Assembly (NCBI GenBank): GCA_036501145.1
Contig: DASYAV010000081.1
Location: 1-64,000, forward strand
Length of the DNA stretch: 64,000 nucleotides
Source of the DNA: PALSA-505 sp036501145
Lineage (GTDB): Bacteria > Actinomycetota > Actinomycetes > Streptosporangiales > Streptosporangiaceae
Direction: 5' to 3'
Under the pieces are notes generated by a model, which saw only the letters and a list, made by a program, of their open reading frames with translations, was not told the DNA's origin and did not search any database. Positions 42,328 to 50,724 of the stretch are shown piece after piece (positions within the stretch are counted from its first letter, which is position 1; each line of letters begins with the position of its first letter). The position numbers were made by a program, and so were the translations under genes.

Positions 42328-44526
42328 TCAGCCGGTGCTGGCTGCGAGGGCCAGCGGCAGCACGGCCTGGGCACCGGCCTCGCGGAGCAGCCTGGCCACG
42401 ACGGCCACGGTCCAGCCGGTGTCGATGCGGTCGTCGGCCAGCAGCACCGGGCCGCCCAGCTCGGCCACCGCCGCCGCGACAGGACCGGAAACGGTGAACG
42501 CCGGCCACAGGGCGCGCAGCCGCTGGGCGCTGTTGTACTGGACGCTGCCGTGGTCGGCGCTGCTGCCGTGGTCGGCGCTGCTGTGGTCGTCGGCGCTGCT
42601 GTGGTCGTCGGCGACGGGACTGGCATCGGCGCGGCCGATCTCGCCGAGGTAGGGGATCCGCCCGATCTCGGCGATCCGCCGGCCGAGGCTGCCGACGAGC
42701 TGCGGGCGCGACCGGGACGCCACGGTGAGCACGCCGGCCGGCCGGTCCGCCCAGTCCCAGTCGGCCAGCACTTTGACCACCGCCTCGACCAGGTCGCCGG
42801 GGACCGGGCCGTCGGGCGCGCCGCCGGCCAGCACGGCGCGCAGCCGCGGGCCCCAGCCCAGGTCGGTGAGCCGCCCGAGGACCCGGCCGGGCTCGGCCGA
42901 CAGCCCGGCCGGTATCCGGCCGGCCACGTCGATGCCGAGTTCCCGCATCCCGGACGGCCACATCTTCCGCGGCGGCACCTCGATCCCCGGCCGGAGCAGC
43001 CGCTCCCGCGCCTCGGTGGCGGCGGCCGGCGACACCTCGGCCGGCCAGTGCCGCCCGGTGCAGTTGTCGCACCGCCCGCAGGCGGCGGCCGCCGGATCGT
43101 CCAGCTCGCGGCGCAGGTACTCCATCCGGCACCCGCCGGTGGCGATGTAGCCGAGCATGGCCTGCTGCTCGCGGCGGCGCTCCGCCGCCACCCGCGCGTA
43201 CCGGTCCGCGTCGTAGGCCCAGCCGGCCCCGGTCGCCTCCCAGCCGCCGCTGACCCGGCGGGCCGCGCCGTCCACGTCGAGCACCTTGAGCATCATCTCC
43301 AGCCGGCTCCGGCTGAGGTCGACCCTGGTCTCCAGCGCGGCGGTGGACAGCGGCCGGTCCGCGTCGGCCAGCGCGGCCAGAGTGCCACGCACCACCGGCT
43401 CCGGCGGGAACGCCAGCGAGCCGAAGTAGGCCCAGATGTCGGCGTCTTCCTGGCCGGGCAGCAGGACCACCTCGGCCCGGTCCACGCCGCGGCCGGCCCG
43501 GCCGATCTGCTGGTAGTACGCGACCGGCGACTGCGGGGCACCCAGGTGCACCACGAACCCCAGGTCCGGCTTGTCGAACCCCATGCCGAGGGCGCTGGTG
43601 GCGGCCAGTGCCTTGATCTTGTTGGCGATGAGCGCGTCCTCGGCCAGCAGCCGCTCCGAATGCTCGGTCTGGCCGGTGTAGGCGCTGACGTCGTAGCCCC
43701 GGTCGCGCAGGAAGGCCGCGGTCTCGTGCGCGGCCGCGACGGTCAGCGTGTAGATGATGCCCGAGCCGGGCAGCTCACCGAGGTGCTCGGCCAGCCAGGC
43801 CAGCCGCTGCTGCGCGGTGGCCAGCCGGACGACGGCCAGGTGCAGGCTGTCGCGGTCCAGCGGTCCGCGCAGCACCAGCGTCTGCGCCGCGGTGCCCGCA
43901 CCGAGCTGGTCGGCGACGTCCCGGCTGACCCGCGCGTTCGCGGTCGCGGTGGTGGCCAGCACCGGGACTCCTGGCGGCAGTTCGTCCAGCAGCGTGCGCA
44001 GCCGCCGGTAGTCGGGGCGGAAGTCGTGGCCCCAGTCGGAGATGCAGTGCGCCTCGTCCACGACCAGCAGGCCGGCCGCGGCGGTCAGCCGGGGCAGCAC
44101 CTGGTCGCGAAAGCCGGGATTGTTCAGCCGTTCCGGGCTGACCAGCAGCACGTCCACCTGGCCGGCCGCCACCTCGGCGTAGACCTCCTGCCACTGCTCG
44201 GTGTTCGCGGAATTCACGGTGCGGGCGCGGATGCCGGCCCGGGCGGCCGCCTCGATCTGGTTGCGCATGAGGGCGAGCAGCGGCGAGACGATCACCGACG
44301 GCCCGGCGCCCCGGGCCCTCAGCAGCGCCGTCGCGGTGAAGTAGACGGCCGACTTGCCCCAGCCGGTGCGCTGCACGACCAGGGCCCGGCGGTGCTCGGC
44401 CACCAGAGCCTGGATCGCCCGCCACTGGTCCTCGCGCAGCCGGGCGTCCGGGCCGGCCAGCGCGCGCAGGCACCGCTCCGCCTGGTCGCGGAGTGAGCCC
44501 GGGGCGTGGTCATCGTCGTCGGTCAT
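42328..44526 (-). CDS. RecQ family DNA helicase with C-terminal phosphoribosyltransferase-like tail
   Basis: 732 residues. Helicase motifs are TGWGKS (Walker A, 54-59), DEAHCISDWGHDFRPDY, ATTATAN and QQIGRAGRGVDRA, followed by the RecQ zinc site (GCRMEYLRREL, CGRCDNC). The C-terminal part carries a PRPP-loop-like segment (GPVLLADDRIDTGWTVAV), resembling a ComF/phosphoribosyltransferase domain rather than an HRDC domain. Before it is a low-complexity DDHSSA/DHGSSA repeat. It unwinds branched DNA; the added domain may bind a nucleotide or single-stranded DNA. Start at ATG 44526; AAGGAC is seen upstream. Confidence 0.88.
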   Translation of the reverse strand: MTDDDDHAPGSLRDQAERCLRALAGPDARLREDQWRAIQALVAEHRRALVVQRTGWGKSAVYFTATALLRARGAGPSVIVSPLLALMRNQIEAAARAGIRARTVNSANTEQWQEVYAEVAAGQVDVLLVSPERLNNPGFRDQVLPRLTAAAGLLVVDEAHCISDWGHDFRPDYRRLRTLLDELPPGVPVLATTATANARVSRDVADQLGAGTAAQTLVLRGPLDRDSLHLAVVRLATAQQRLAWLAEHLGELPGSGIIYTLTVAAAHETAAFLRDRGYDVSAYTGQTEHSERLLAEDALIANKIKALAATSALGMGFDKPDLGFVVHLGAPQSPVAYYQQIGRAGRGVDRAEVVLLPGQEDADIWAYFGSLAFPPEPVVRGTLAALADADRPLSTAALETRVDLSRSRLEMMLKVLDVDGAARRVSGGWEATGAGWAYDADRYARVAAERRREQQAMLGYIATGGCRMEYLRRELDDPAAAACGRCDNCTGRHWPAEVSPAAATEARERLLRPGIEVPPRKMWPSGMRELGIDVAGRIPAGLSAEPGRVLGRLTDLGWGPRLRAVLAGGAPDGPVPGDLVEAVVKVLADWDWADRPAGVLTVASRSRPQLVGSLGRRIAEIGRIPYLGEIGRADASPVADDHSSADDHSSADHGSSADHGSVQYNSAQRLRALWPAFTVSGPVAAAVAELGGPVLLADDRIDTGWTVAVVARLLREAGAQAVLPLALAASTG
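42544..42612 (-). repeat. Tandem 18-21-base repeat inside the RecQ gene
   Basis: Near-identical copies of a unit read on the plus strand as GTGGTCGTCGGCGCTGCT give the His/Asp/Ser-rich segment DDHSSADDHSSADHGSSADHG. All spacings are multiples of three, so the frame is kept. The insert lies between the zinc site and the phosphoribosyltransferase-like tail. Confidence 0.75.
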
Positions 44527-44649
44527 GACGTCCTTGGTACCAGCAACCACCGTCAGAGTTAGCGGCCGGCGGAGTTAGAGACGGCCTGATCGGGGAACGA
44601 GCGGTGGCATGCTGCCGGTGAGCTCAGCCCCTGACCGGGAGGTGGATCG

Positions 44650-45102
44650 ATGGAGATCAAGCTGGTGCTGTTCCTGCCGCGCGACGCGGCCAGCGTGCCG
44701 GTCACCCGCCAGATCCTGGATAACTGCCTGGGCACCCTCGGCGTGGTCCCCGACACCCGTACCGACATCGCGCTCGCGTTGACCGAGGCCTGCGCCAACG
44801 TCATTCAGCACGCCGGGCCCGGTGACGAGTACGAGGTCAAGGCGAGGGCGCTGGACGGACGGTGCATCATCGAGGTGGAAAACACCAGCGGCAGCGCGCT
44901 GGCGCTGGTCCCCACCGAAGAACCGGTGCCGCCGCTGGCCGAGCACGGGCGCGGGCTGACCATTATCAACGCGGTCGCGGACAACCTGCGGCTGACCGGC
45001 AACGGCCGCAAGGGCATCACCACGGTGCATTTCGAGAAGGCGCTGGAGTACCTGCCGGAGGCACCTGGCGCGCTGCTAATCGGCACCGGCGAGGACCCTT
45101 GA
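44650..45102 (+). CDS. RsbW/SpoIIAB-like ATP-binding protein (HATPase_c_2)
   Basis: 150 residues with a GHKL ATPase fold: the N box ALTEACANVIQHAGPGD and G-box segments EHGRGLTIINAVADNL. It resembles anti-sigma-factor serine kinases but has no obvious sigma or anti-anti-sigma partner beside it. GGGAGGTGG precedes the ATG. The 3' end overlaps the convergent Ala-rich gene by 86 bases. Confidence 0.85.
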   Translation: MEIKLVLFLPRDAASVPVTRQILDNCLGTLGVVPDTRTDIALALTEACANVIQHAGPGDEYEVKARALDGRCIIEVENTSGSALALVPTEEPVPPLAEHGRGLTIINAVADNLRLTGNGRKGITTVHFEKALEYLPEAPGALLIGTGEDP

Positions 45103-45697
45103 CCGCCGCCCGCCCAGCGGGTGGGCCCGGACGGCCACCCGACGGTAACCCGCGCGGCGTGATGTCACCGCGCTCGGCCTGGCCGGCCAGCGTGGCCCTG
45201 GACGCTTCGTCCTCGCCCGCCTCGGCCAGCATCCGGGCCGCTTCGGCCTGGGCCCGCTGCGCGGCTTGCTGCTGCGCCACCGCCGCAGCCTCTGCTTCGT
45301 CCGCGGCGGCCCGTTGCCGCCTGGCCTTGGCCTTGGCCCGCATCGCCGCGGCACCCAGCCGGCCCGCTTCGGCCCGGGCCGCCGCCAGCAACTGGGTCAG
45401 GCTGGCCGCCTGCTCCCCTGCCCTGGCCTGGGCGATGGGCTTGTCGCCCACCCGCGCGCTACTGGCCTGGCTGGCCTCGTAGTCCAGCTGGGATGCCTTC
45501 GCCAGGGCCGCCGCGGCGCTGTGCGCCATGGCGGTCGCCCTGGCCTGCTCGGTGATCGCGTCCTGCCGGGCACGGGCGGCGCAGTCGTGCGCGGCCTGGG
45601 CGGCATCAACGGCCCGGGCCGCGTCGGCCGCCGCTGCGGCGGCCCGGCTGCTGAGCGATCCGGACGGTGCGTCCTGGAGCGGGGAGTTGCTCGGCAA
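45017..45697 (-). CDS. Ala-rich coiled-coil protein
   Basis: 226 residues. Alanine makes up a very large fraction, with long stretches of predicted helix or coiled coil (ADAARAVDAAQAAHDC, EAGRLGAAAMRAKAKARRQRAA in parts). A TTG at 45697 after AAAGG is the likely start. The 3' end runs into the antisense of the RsbW-like gene. It may be a real gene or a composition-driven open frame; no family is recognised. Confidence 0.5.
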   Translation of the reverse strand: MPSNSPLQDAPSGSLSSRAAAAAADAARAVDAAQAAHDCAARARQDAITEQARATAMAHSAAAALAKASQLDYEASQASSARVGDKPIAQARAGEQAASLTQLLAAARAEAGRLGAAAMRAKAKARRQRAAADEAEAAAVAQQQAAQRAQAEAARMLAEAGEDEASRATLAGQAERGDITPRGLPSGGRPGPPAGRAAVKGPRRCRLAARQVPPAGTPAPSRNAPW

Positions 45698-45882
45698 ATC
45701 AAGCCTTTGGTGTGTGCCAGTTTCACCTTTACGAAAGGTTCTTACCTCAACTCGGGAGGCCGACGCTGGGTAATAGATTACTTATTCCGATTTTTACCTT
45801 CCCGTTGCCGAATTCCTAGATTCAGCAGCGGTTTTGGTGCGCTAGCCGCAATCTCTACGCGGGCACAGAATAGCATTGCGGG

Positions 45883-46842
45883 ATGGCCCCGGTCCTCTGC
45901 GTGGGGGCGCTGATCCGTGACGGCCGGAACCAGGTGTTCGCGCACCGGCGCAGCCCCACCCGCCGCTTGCTGCCCGGCACCTGGGACGTGGTGGGTGGGC
46001 ACGCCGAGCCCGGCGAAACCCCGGAGCAGGCGCTGGCCAGGGAGATCGAAGAGGAGACCGGCTGGCACCTGCGCCGGATCGAGGCCAGGCTCACCGACTG
46101 GCAGTGGGAACACCAGGGCGTCACCCGGCAGGAGTTCGACTACCTGGTCGAGGTGGACGGCGACCTGGCCGTGCCCCGGCTGGAGGAGGGCAAGCACGAC
46201 GCCTTCGACTGGGTGGCCCCGGGCAACCTGGACCTGATGATGGCCGGGCGCACCGATGGCGACCGGCGGCTGCGCGACATCGTGGCCAGGGCGGTGCGAA
46301 CCCGGCTCACCGCGCGGCTGCGGCTCGACCCGGCCGGCCGGTGGAGCGCCGGCGACCTGTGGCGGGTGCACTACGACGAGGGGGTCGCGGCCTGGTCGGC
46401 CGGCCGGTGGACCGCGTGGACCGCGCAGCGGCGAGCGGCAGAGATGGGCTCAGCCTGGGAAGGCGAAGGGGTGTGCACCTGGCTGGCTTACCGCCGCGCG
46501 GACGGCGCGCTGGTGGGCCGGGGCGGGCTGACGCTGCGCCAGCTGGACGGGCAGCAGCGGCTGGATGTCGGCTGGGCGCTGCGGTCCGGGATGGCCGGTC
46601 ATGGGTACGCGACCGAGATCGGCCGGGCCGGGCTGACGTTCGCCTTCGGCGACCTCGGCGCCGCCCAGGTCGTCGCGTTCACCCAGCGGCAGAACCGGCG
46701 CTCCCGGGCGGTGATGGAGCGGCTCGGCATGCGCTACGCCAGGGACATCACGGTGGACGGCGATCCCTTCGTGCTCTACAAGCTCGGCGCGGCAGATGCG
46801 GGCCGATCCAGCGACGCGGGTGGCCCGGCGGCCAGTTACTGA
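45883..46842 (+). CDS. Nudix hydrolase-GNAT acetyltransferase fusion
   Basis: 319 residues. The N-terminal half (about 5-140) is a Nudix domain with the full GX5EX7REUXEEXGU box at 38-60 (GGHAEPGE, REIEEETG). The C-terminal half (about 170-305) is a GNAT domain (GWALRSGMAGHGYATEI, RRSRAVMERLGMRYARD). Nudix enzymes hydrolyse nucleoside-diphosphate-X compounds; GNAT proteins transfer acyl groups from CoA. A fusion could couple cleanup of a metabolite with acylation. The start is ATG 45883; no strong ribosome site is seen. Confidence 0.85.
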   Translation: MAPVLCVGALIRDGRNQVFAHRRSPTRRLLPGTWDVVGGHAEPGETPEQALAREIEEETGWHLRRIEARLTDWQWEHQGVTRQEFDYLVEVDGDLAVPRLEEGKHDAFDWVAPGNLDLMMAGRTDGDRRLRDIVARAVRTRLTARLRLDPAGRWSAGDLWRVHYDEGVAAWSAGRWTAWTAQRRAAEMGSAWEGEGVCTWLAYRRADGALVGRGGLTLRQLDGQQRLDVGWALRSGMAGHGYATEIGRAGLTFAFGDLGAAQVVAFTQRQNRRSRAVMERLGMRYARDITVDGDPFVLYKLGAADAGRSSDAGGPAASY

Positions 46843-46929
46843 GTGTGCCGGCCTATTGACCGTCCGCTGTGCTGGGTGTTACTTATTTACATGTCTGGCC
46901 ATCGGTCCCCGCGAAGCAAGGAGAATGCC

Positions 46930-47751
46930 GTGCGGCCACGTGCAGTTTTCCGTCACCCGTTAATGGCCACCGTCCTCGCCGCCGCGGCGGCCGTGGTGTC
47001 GGCGCTCGCCGTCACCACCCCCGCCGCCGCGCAGAGCAATGTCAGCTACGTGGCACTCGGTGACTCGTACTCCTCCGGAGTCGGCGCCGGGGACTACATC
47101 GGTTCCAGCGGCTCCTGTGATCGGAGCACCAACGCGTACTCCCAGCTGTGGGACAACGCGAACGCCCCGGCCTCGTACGTGTCGGTGGCCTGCTCCGGCG
47201 CGACCACCAGCAGTGTGATCAGCAGCCAGCTGTCCGCGCTGAGCAGCGCGACCACGCTGGTGTCGATCACCGTCGGCGGCAACGACGTCGGCTTCACCAG
47301 CGTCATGGAGACCTGCGTGCTGGATAGCACCAGCACCTGCGTCAGCGCGATCGACACCGCCGAGAGCGAGATGTCCAGCCAGCTGCCCGGTGAGATGAAC
47401 AACGTACTGGGTGACATCGCCGCGGACGCGCCGAACGCGCACGTCGTGGTGCTCGATTACCCCGAGCTGTACGACCTGTCGCAGTCGTCGAGCTGCATCG
47501 GGCTGAGCACCACCGACCGCACCGACCTGAACCAGGCGGCGGACGATCTCGACGGCCAGATCCAGGCGGCGGCCGGCCGCTACAGCGACACGTTCGGCGA
47601 CGTCCGGTCGATCTTCGACGGTCACCAGATCTGCGACTCCGACAGCTGGCTGCACTCGGTCAACTGGCTGGACCTCGGCGAGTCCTACCACCCGACGGCC
47701 GAGGGCCAGGCCGACGGCTACTACCCGGTGTTCAGCGACGACGCCGGCTGA
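46930..47751 (+). CDS. Secreted SGNH/GDSL hydrolase
   Basis: 273 residues. Signal peptide about 1-35. Catalytic Ser46 lies in GDSYSSG, the oxyanion residues in VGGNDVGF (about 115-122), and His254 in SYHPTAEG. Cysteine pairs suit disulfides outside the cell. It is typical of actinomycete secreted lipase/esterases of the SGNH superfamily. The GTG at 46930 is chosen because AAGGAG is seven bases upstream and the N-terminus becomes a proper signal sequence. Confidence 0.9.
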   Translation: MRPRAVFRHPLMATVLAAAAAVVSALAVTTPAAAQSNVSYVALGDSYSSGVGAGDYIGSSGSCDRSTNAYSQLWDNANAPASYVSVACSGATTSSVISSQLSALSSATTLVSITVGGNDVGFTSVMETCVLDSTSTCVSAIDTAESEMSSQLPGEMNNVLGDIAADAPNAHVVVLDYPELYDLSQSSSCIGLSTTDRTDLNQAADDLDGQIQAAAGRYSDTFGDVRSIFDGHQICDSDSWLHSVNWLDLGESYHPTAEGQADGYYPVFSDDAG

Positions 47752-47772
47752 TCCGGGCGGGGACGGGGCCGG

Positions 47773-48579
47773 TCAGCGCGCGAACAGCGTGCGCAGCGGG
47801 CCGGCCACGTCCTGGCCCAGCACCGCCGCGAGCAGGCGCTGGGTGGCGTCGAAGTCGCCGGCCGGGGGCGGGGCTGGGTAGCGGCGCCCGGCCAGGTTCA
47901 GGTAGCGCCGCTGGTTCAGCTCGATCTGCACCGCGTCCACCCGGTCGTGCCCGGCGAACCGGCGCACCGTCCAGCCGCCGGCGAACCGCTCGTTCGCAGC
48001 GACGGTGAAGCCATGCCGGGTGAACGCCTCGGTCAGCAGCCGCACCGTGCCGGGCTGGGCGGTGGCGCCGTGCCGGTCGCCCAGGATGACGTCGGCGTCC
48101 AGCTCCACCCCGAAGCTGTGCAGGTCGAGCAGCAGAACCCGGGAGAACCGGCGCAGCAGCCGGCCGGTGGCCGCGTCCAGCGCCCGGTGGAACGGCTCGT
48201 GCGCCATCCGCACCCGGCGCCCGATCTCGTCCGGGGTGAGCGCGCGGCGGTACACCGCGCGGCCGTTCGGCATCCGCGCCGCGACCACGCTGGACCAGAA
48301 CCCGCCGTGCTGCTCCCCCGCCGGATCCCGGTTCACGTCGGCGAGAAACCGGCTGAACGCCGTGCGGACCGTGGTGATGCCCAGCCCGGGCAGGAACGCG
48401 TACAGCTCGCGGGTGAGCCAGTCCGACCACAGCACGTCCGGGCTGACGGCGAGCTCGCCCGCCAGCTCCGCCGGGTAGTCCCGGCCGCCGTGCGGCAGGC
48501 TGGCCAGCACCGGCACCGCGGCCACGGACGGCTCCAGCAGCCAGGAACCGTGCGCGGCGTCACCGGCCGGATGTGCCAA
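47773..48579 (-). CDS. N-formylglutamate amidohydrolase family protein
   Basis: 268 residues of the N-formylglutamate amidohydrolase fold: SLPHGGRDYPAEL, FLADVNRDP (metal/active region) and DLHSFGVELDADVILGDRHG. It hydrolyses an N-formyl amino acid, usually in histidine degradation, though no hut gene is visible here. The start is taken as the TTG at 48579, 4 bases after the upstream stop; no ATG or GTG precedes the conserved region. Confidence 0.85.
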   Translation of the reverse strand: MAHPAGDAAHGSWLLEPSVAAVPVLASLPHGGRDYPAELAGELAVSPDVLWSDWLTRELYAFLPGLGITTVRTAFSRFLADVNRDPAGEQHGGFWSSVVAARMPNGRAVYRRALTPDEIGRRVRMAHEPFHRALDAATGRLLRRFSRVLLLDLHSFGVELDADVILGDRHGATAQPGTVRLLTEAFTRHGFTVAANERFAGGWTVRRFAGHDRVDAVQIELNQRRYLNLAGRRYPAPPPAGDFDATQRLLAAVLGQDVAGPLRTLFAR

Positions 48580-48583
48580 CGGG

Positions 48584-49606
48584 TCAGCCGAGCTCGGCGC
48601 GCAGCCGGGCGGCGGCGGTGGTCATCGCGGCCAGCTTGCCCGCGGCGGCGTCCCTGGGCAGGTACTTCATCCCGCAGTCCGGGGCCAGCACCAGGCGGCC
48701 GGCCGGCACGTAGGGCAGCGCCCGGCGGACCCTGGCGACCACGGTGTCCGGGGTCTCCACGGCCGGGTCGCCCAGGTTCAGCACGCCGAGGATGACCGTC
48801 TTGCCGTCCAGCGCGGCCAGCACCGAGCAGTCGAGGCCGGACTGCGCGGTCTCGATCGACACCTGGTCGCACACGCAGCCGGCCAGCTCGGGCAGGAACG
48901 AATAGCCGGACGGGCGGTCGTGGATGATGGCGGCGTAACCGAAGCAGAGGTGCACCGCGGTGGTCCCGGTGACGCCGTCCAGCGCCCTGTTGATGGCCTT
49001 GACGCCGTACTGGCGGGCCTGCTCAGGCCGGGCCTGCAGGTACGGCTCGTCCAGCTGCACAATGTCCGCGCCCGCCGCGAACAGGTCCGCGACCTCCCCG
49101 TTGACCGCTTCGGCGTAGGCCATGGCCAGCGCCTCGGTGCTGCCGTAGTGGTCGTCCTGGGCCTGCTGGGCCATGGTGAACGGGCCGGGCACGGTCATCT
49201 TGGCCACCCGGCCGGTGTTCGCCCGCAGGAACGTGAGGTCGTCCACCTCGACCGGGTGCCGCCGCCGCACCGGCCCGGTGACCCTGGGCACCGGGTTCGG
49301 CTGGCCGCTGCGGTCCAGCGCCGTGCCGGGGTTGTCGATGTCCACGCCGTCCAGCGCGGTGGCGACCCGATTGGAGTAGCTCTCCCGGCACTGCTCGCCG
49401 TCGGTCACGATGTCCAGGCCGGCCCGCTCCTGGTCCCTGATGGCCAGCACGGTCGCGTCGCGCTGGGCCTGCGCCAGGTGCTCGGGGGCGACACGCCACA
49501 GTTCCCTGGCCCGCACCCGCGGCGGGAACCGGCCCGCGAGCCGCGCCCGGTCGATCAGCCAGTCCGGCTGCGGGTAGCTTCCGACCAGCGAGGTGGGGAA
49601 GAGCAT
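48584..49606 (-). CDS. MetE-like cobalamin-independent methionine synthase domain protein
   Basis: 340 residues matching the C-terminal barrel of MetE. Zinc-ligand candidates are in VHLCFGYA (His and Cys) and APDCGMKYL (Cys). Other family segments are LVGSYPQPDWLIDR, GLDIVTDGEQCRESY and DIVQLDEPYLQARPE. Stand-alone barrels of this type are common and are not always methionine synthases; related proteins demethylate other substrates. It is 4 bases upstream of the N-formylglutamate amidohydrolase gene and in the same direction, so a joint role in one-carbon units is possible. Confidence 0.88.
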   Translation of the reverse strand: MLFPTSLVGSYPQPDWLIDRARLAGRFPPRVRARELWRVAPEHLAQAQRDATVLAIRDQERAGLDIVTDGEQCRESYSNRVATALDGVDIDNPGTALDRSGQPNPVPRVTGPVRRRHPVEVDDLTFLRANTGRVAKMTVPGPFTMAQQAQDDHYGSTEALAMAYAEAVNGEVADLFAAGADIVQLDEPYLQARPEQARQYGVKAINRALDGVTGTTAVHLCFGYAAIIHDRPSGYSFLPELAGCVCDQVSIETAQSGLDCSVLAALDGKTVILGVLNLGDPAVETPDTVVARVRRALPYVPAGRLVLAPDCGMKYLPRDAAAGKLAAMTTAAARLRAELG

Positions 49607-49686
49607 GCCAGCACGGTACGCCTGCCCGGCCGGCCGCCGGGCCCGGCACCGGTGACTAGCGGGCTGTTGAGGCTTACCGTCGACGT

Positions 49687-50595
49687 ATGGACCGGGCGAT
49701 GGTCGGGCGTGAGTACGCGGGCCACCTCACCGATGCCGACCTCGGGCTGCTGGTGACCGCGACCGGGGCGGGCACCGGGGGAAGCACAGCGGCGGGCGGG
49801 GCCGCCGGCGCCGGCACCGACTCCCTGCGCGGTGACCCGGAGCGGCTGCTGGCGCTGCTGGAGCAGCCGGCCGCGTTCCGGACGGTGCTGGGTCAGGGCG
49901 ATGACCCGGCCCGCGGCTGGACGGTCGGCGCGTCCCCGTTCCTGGTGTTCGCGGTGCTGGTGCACCGGGAGGCCGCCGAGCTGGCCGGGCTGGGCCACGT
50001 TCCGGAGCGGACCGGGCTGCGGCAGCGGGTGCCGCTGTTCGACGCACCGGCGCTGCGGGACTTCCTGGCCGCGCCGGACCGCAAGCTGTTCCTGGCTGAG
50101 CTGCTGGCCTCGTTCACCCGGGTGGCCAGCGGCCGGTACCGGGTGCGGGCCGGCGGCCGGACCCGGACCAGGCGGTTCAGCGAGCTCGACCCGGTGCGGC
50201 TGGCGGGCATGGTGGAGGCGGTGCCGGCGGCCGAGCGGCCCGGCGTCTACCGCAGGCTGGGCGACGTGTCGCTGTTCCTCACCGGGGTGTTCCCCGACTA
50301 CGCGGCCAGCGAGGCGCTCGGCCCGGTGAACGCGGCCCGGCTGCTGCGGGCCGCCCGGCTGCCCGGCGACCAGCAGCAGCGGCTGGCCGGAGTGCCCGCC
50401 ATCGAGCTGCTGGAGTACCTCGGCGCCCGCTGGTACCGGGCCGCCCGCGACCTGGCCCCGGTGACCACGGCGCGGATCACCGTGGCCGCCGACGTGGCCG
50501 ACCGGTTCCGCCAGGCCCGGCGGGTGCTCAACCACCTCGCCGACCGGTACCTGCTGGCTCCCGGCCAGCCCTGGCTGGAACAGCCCGGCGGATAG
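49687..50595 (+). CDS. Conserved hypothetical protein
   Basis: 302 residues that I do not recognise. Soluble, helical-looking; typical phrases are FLVFAVLVHREAAELAGLG, FLAAPDRKLFLAELLASFTRV, GVYRRLGDVSLFLTGVFPDYAASEALGPV and IELLEYLGARWYRAARDL. Gly-rich linker near residues 28-46. It is alone on the plus strand and is followed by a 24-bp palindrome. Confidence 0.65.
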   Translation: MDRAMVGREYAGHLTDADLGLLVTATGAGTGGSTAAGGAAGAGTDSLRGDPERLLALLEQPAAFRTVLGQGDDPARGWTVGASPFLVFAVLVHREAAELAGLGHVPERTGLRQRVPLFDAPALRDFLAAPDRKLFLAELLASFTRVASGRYRVRAGGRTRTRRFSELDPVRLAGMVEAVPAAERPGVYRRLGDVSLFLTGVFPDYAASEALGPVNAARLLRAARLPGDQQQRLAGVPAIELLEYLGARWYRAARDLAPVTTARITVAADVADRFRQARRVLNHLADRYLLAPGQPWLEQPGG

Positions 50596-50597
50596 CC

Positions 50598-50627
50598 GTA
50601 GAATACGATTACGTAGAATACGATTAC
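50598..50627. repeat. Perfect tandem duplication of 15 bases
   Basis: GTAGAATACGATTAC occurs twice without gap (50598-50612, 50613-50627), in AT-rich sequence before the secreted hydrolase gene. A second 15-base tandem duplication overlaps that gene's stop codon. Confidence 0.9.
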
Positions 50628-50649
50628 TGCGTCCCTGGCGGGGACGGCT

Positions 50650-50673
50650 GTCGTGGCCCCGCGGGGCCACGAC
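50650..50673 (+). terminator. 24-bp perfect palindrome
   Basis: Arms GTCGTGGCCCC and GGGGCCACGAC flank a central GC (50650-50673), 55 bases after the hypothetical protein gene and 51 bases before the secreted hydrolase gene. It may terminate the first or be a repressor site for the second. Confidence 0.6.
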
Positions 50674-50724
50674 CTTGCGCACCGCACACCCTTCGCGTCA
50701 CATCGGGCAAGCCACGGAGGATGC

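Noticed and set aside
42550..44496. A 648-codon plus-strand frame opposite recQ
   Set aside because: Shadow of the helicase gene; no start signal and no domain.
45725..45739. ACCTTT-ACG-AAAGGT inverted repeat between the Ala-rich and Nudix-GNAT genes
   Set aside because: The arms are short, no promoter elements line up with it and the flanking gene on the left is itself uncertain, so it is not listed as an operator.
46856..46884. TTGACC-N17-TTACTT as promoter of the SGNH hydrolase gene
   Set aside because: The -35 is fair but the -10 is poor, so it is not listed as a feature.
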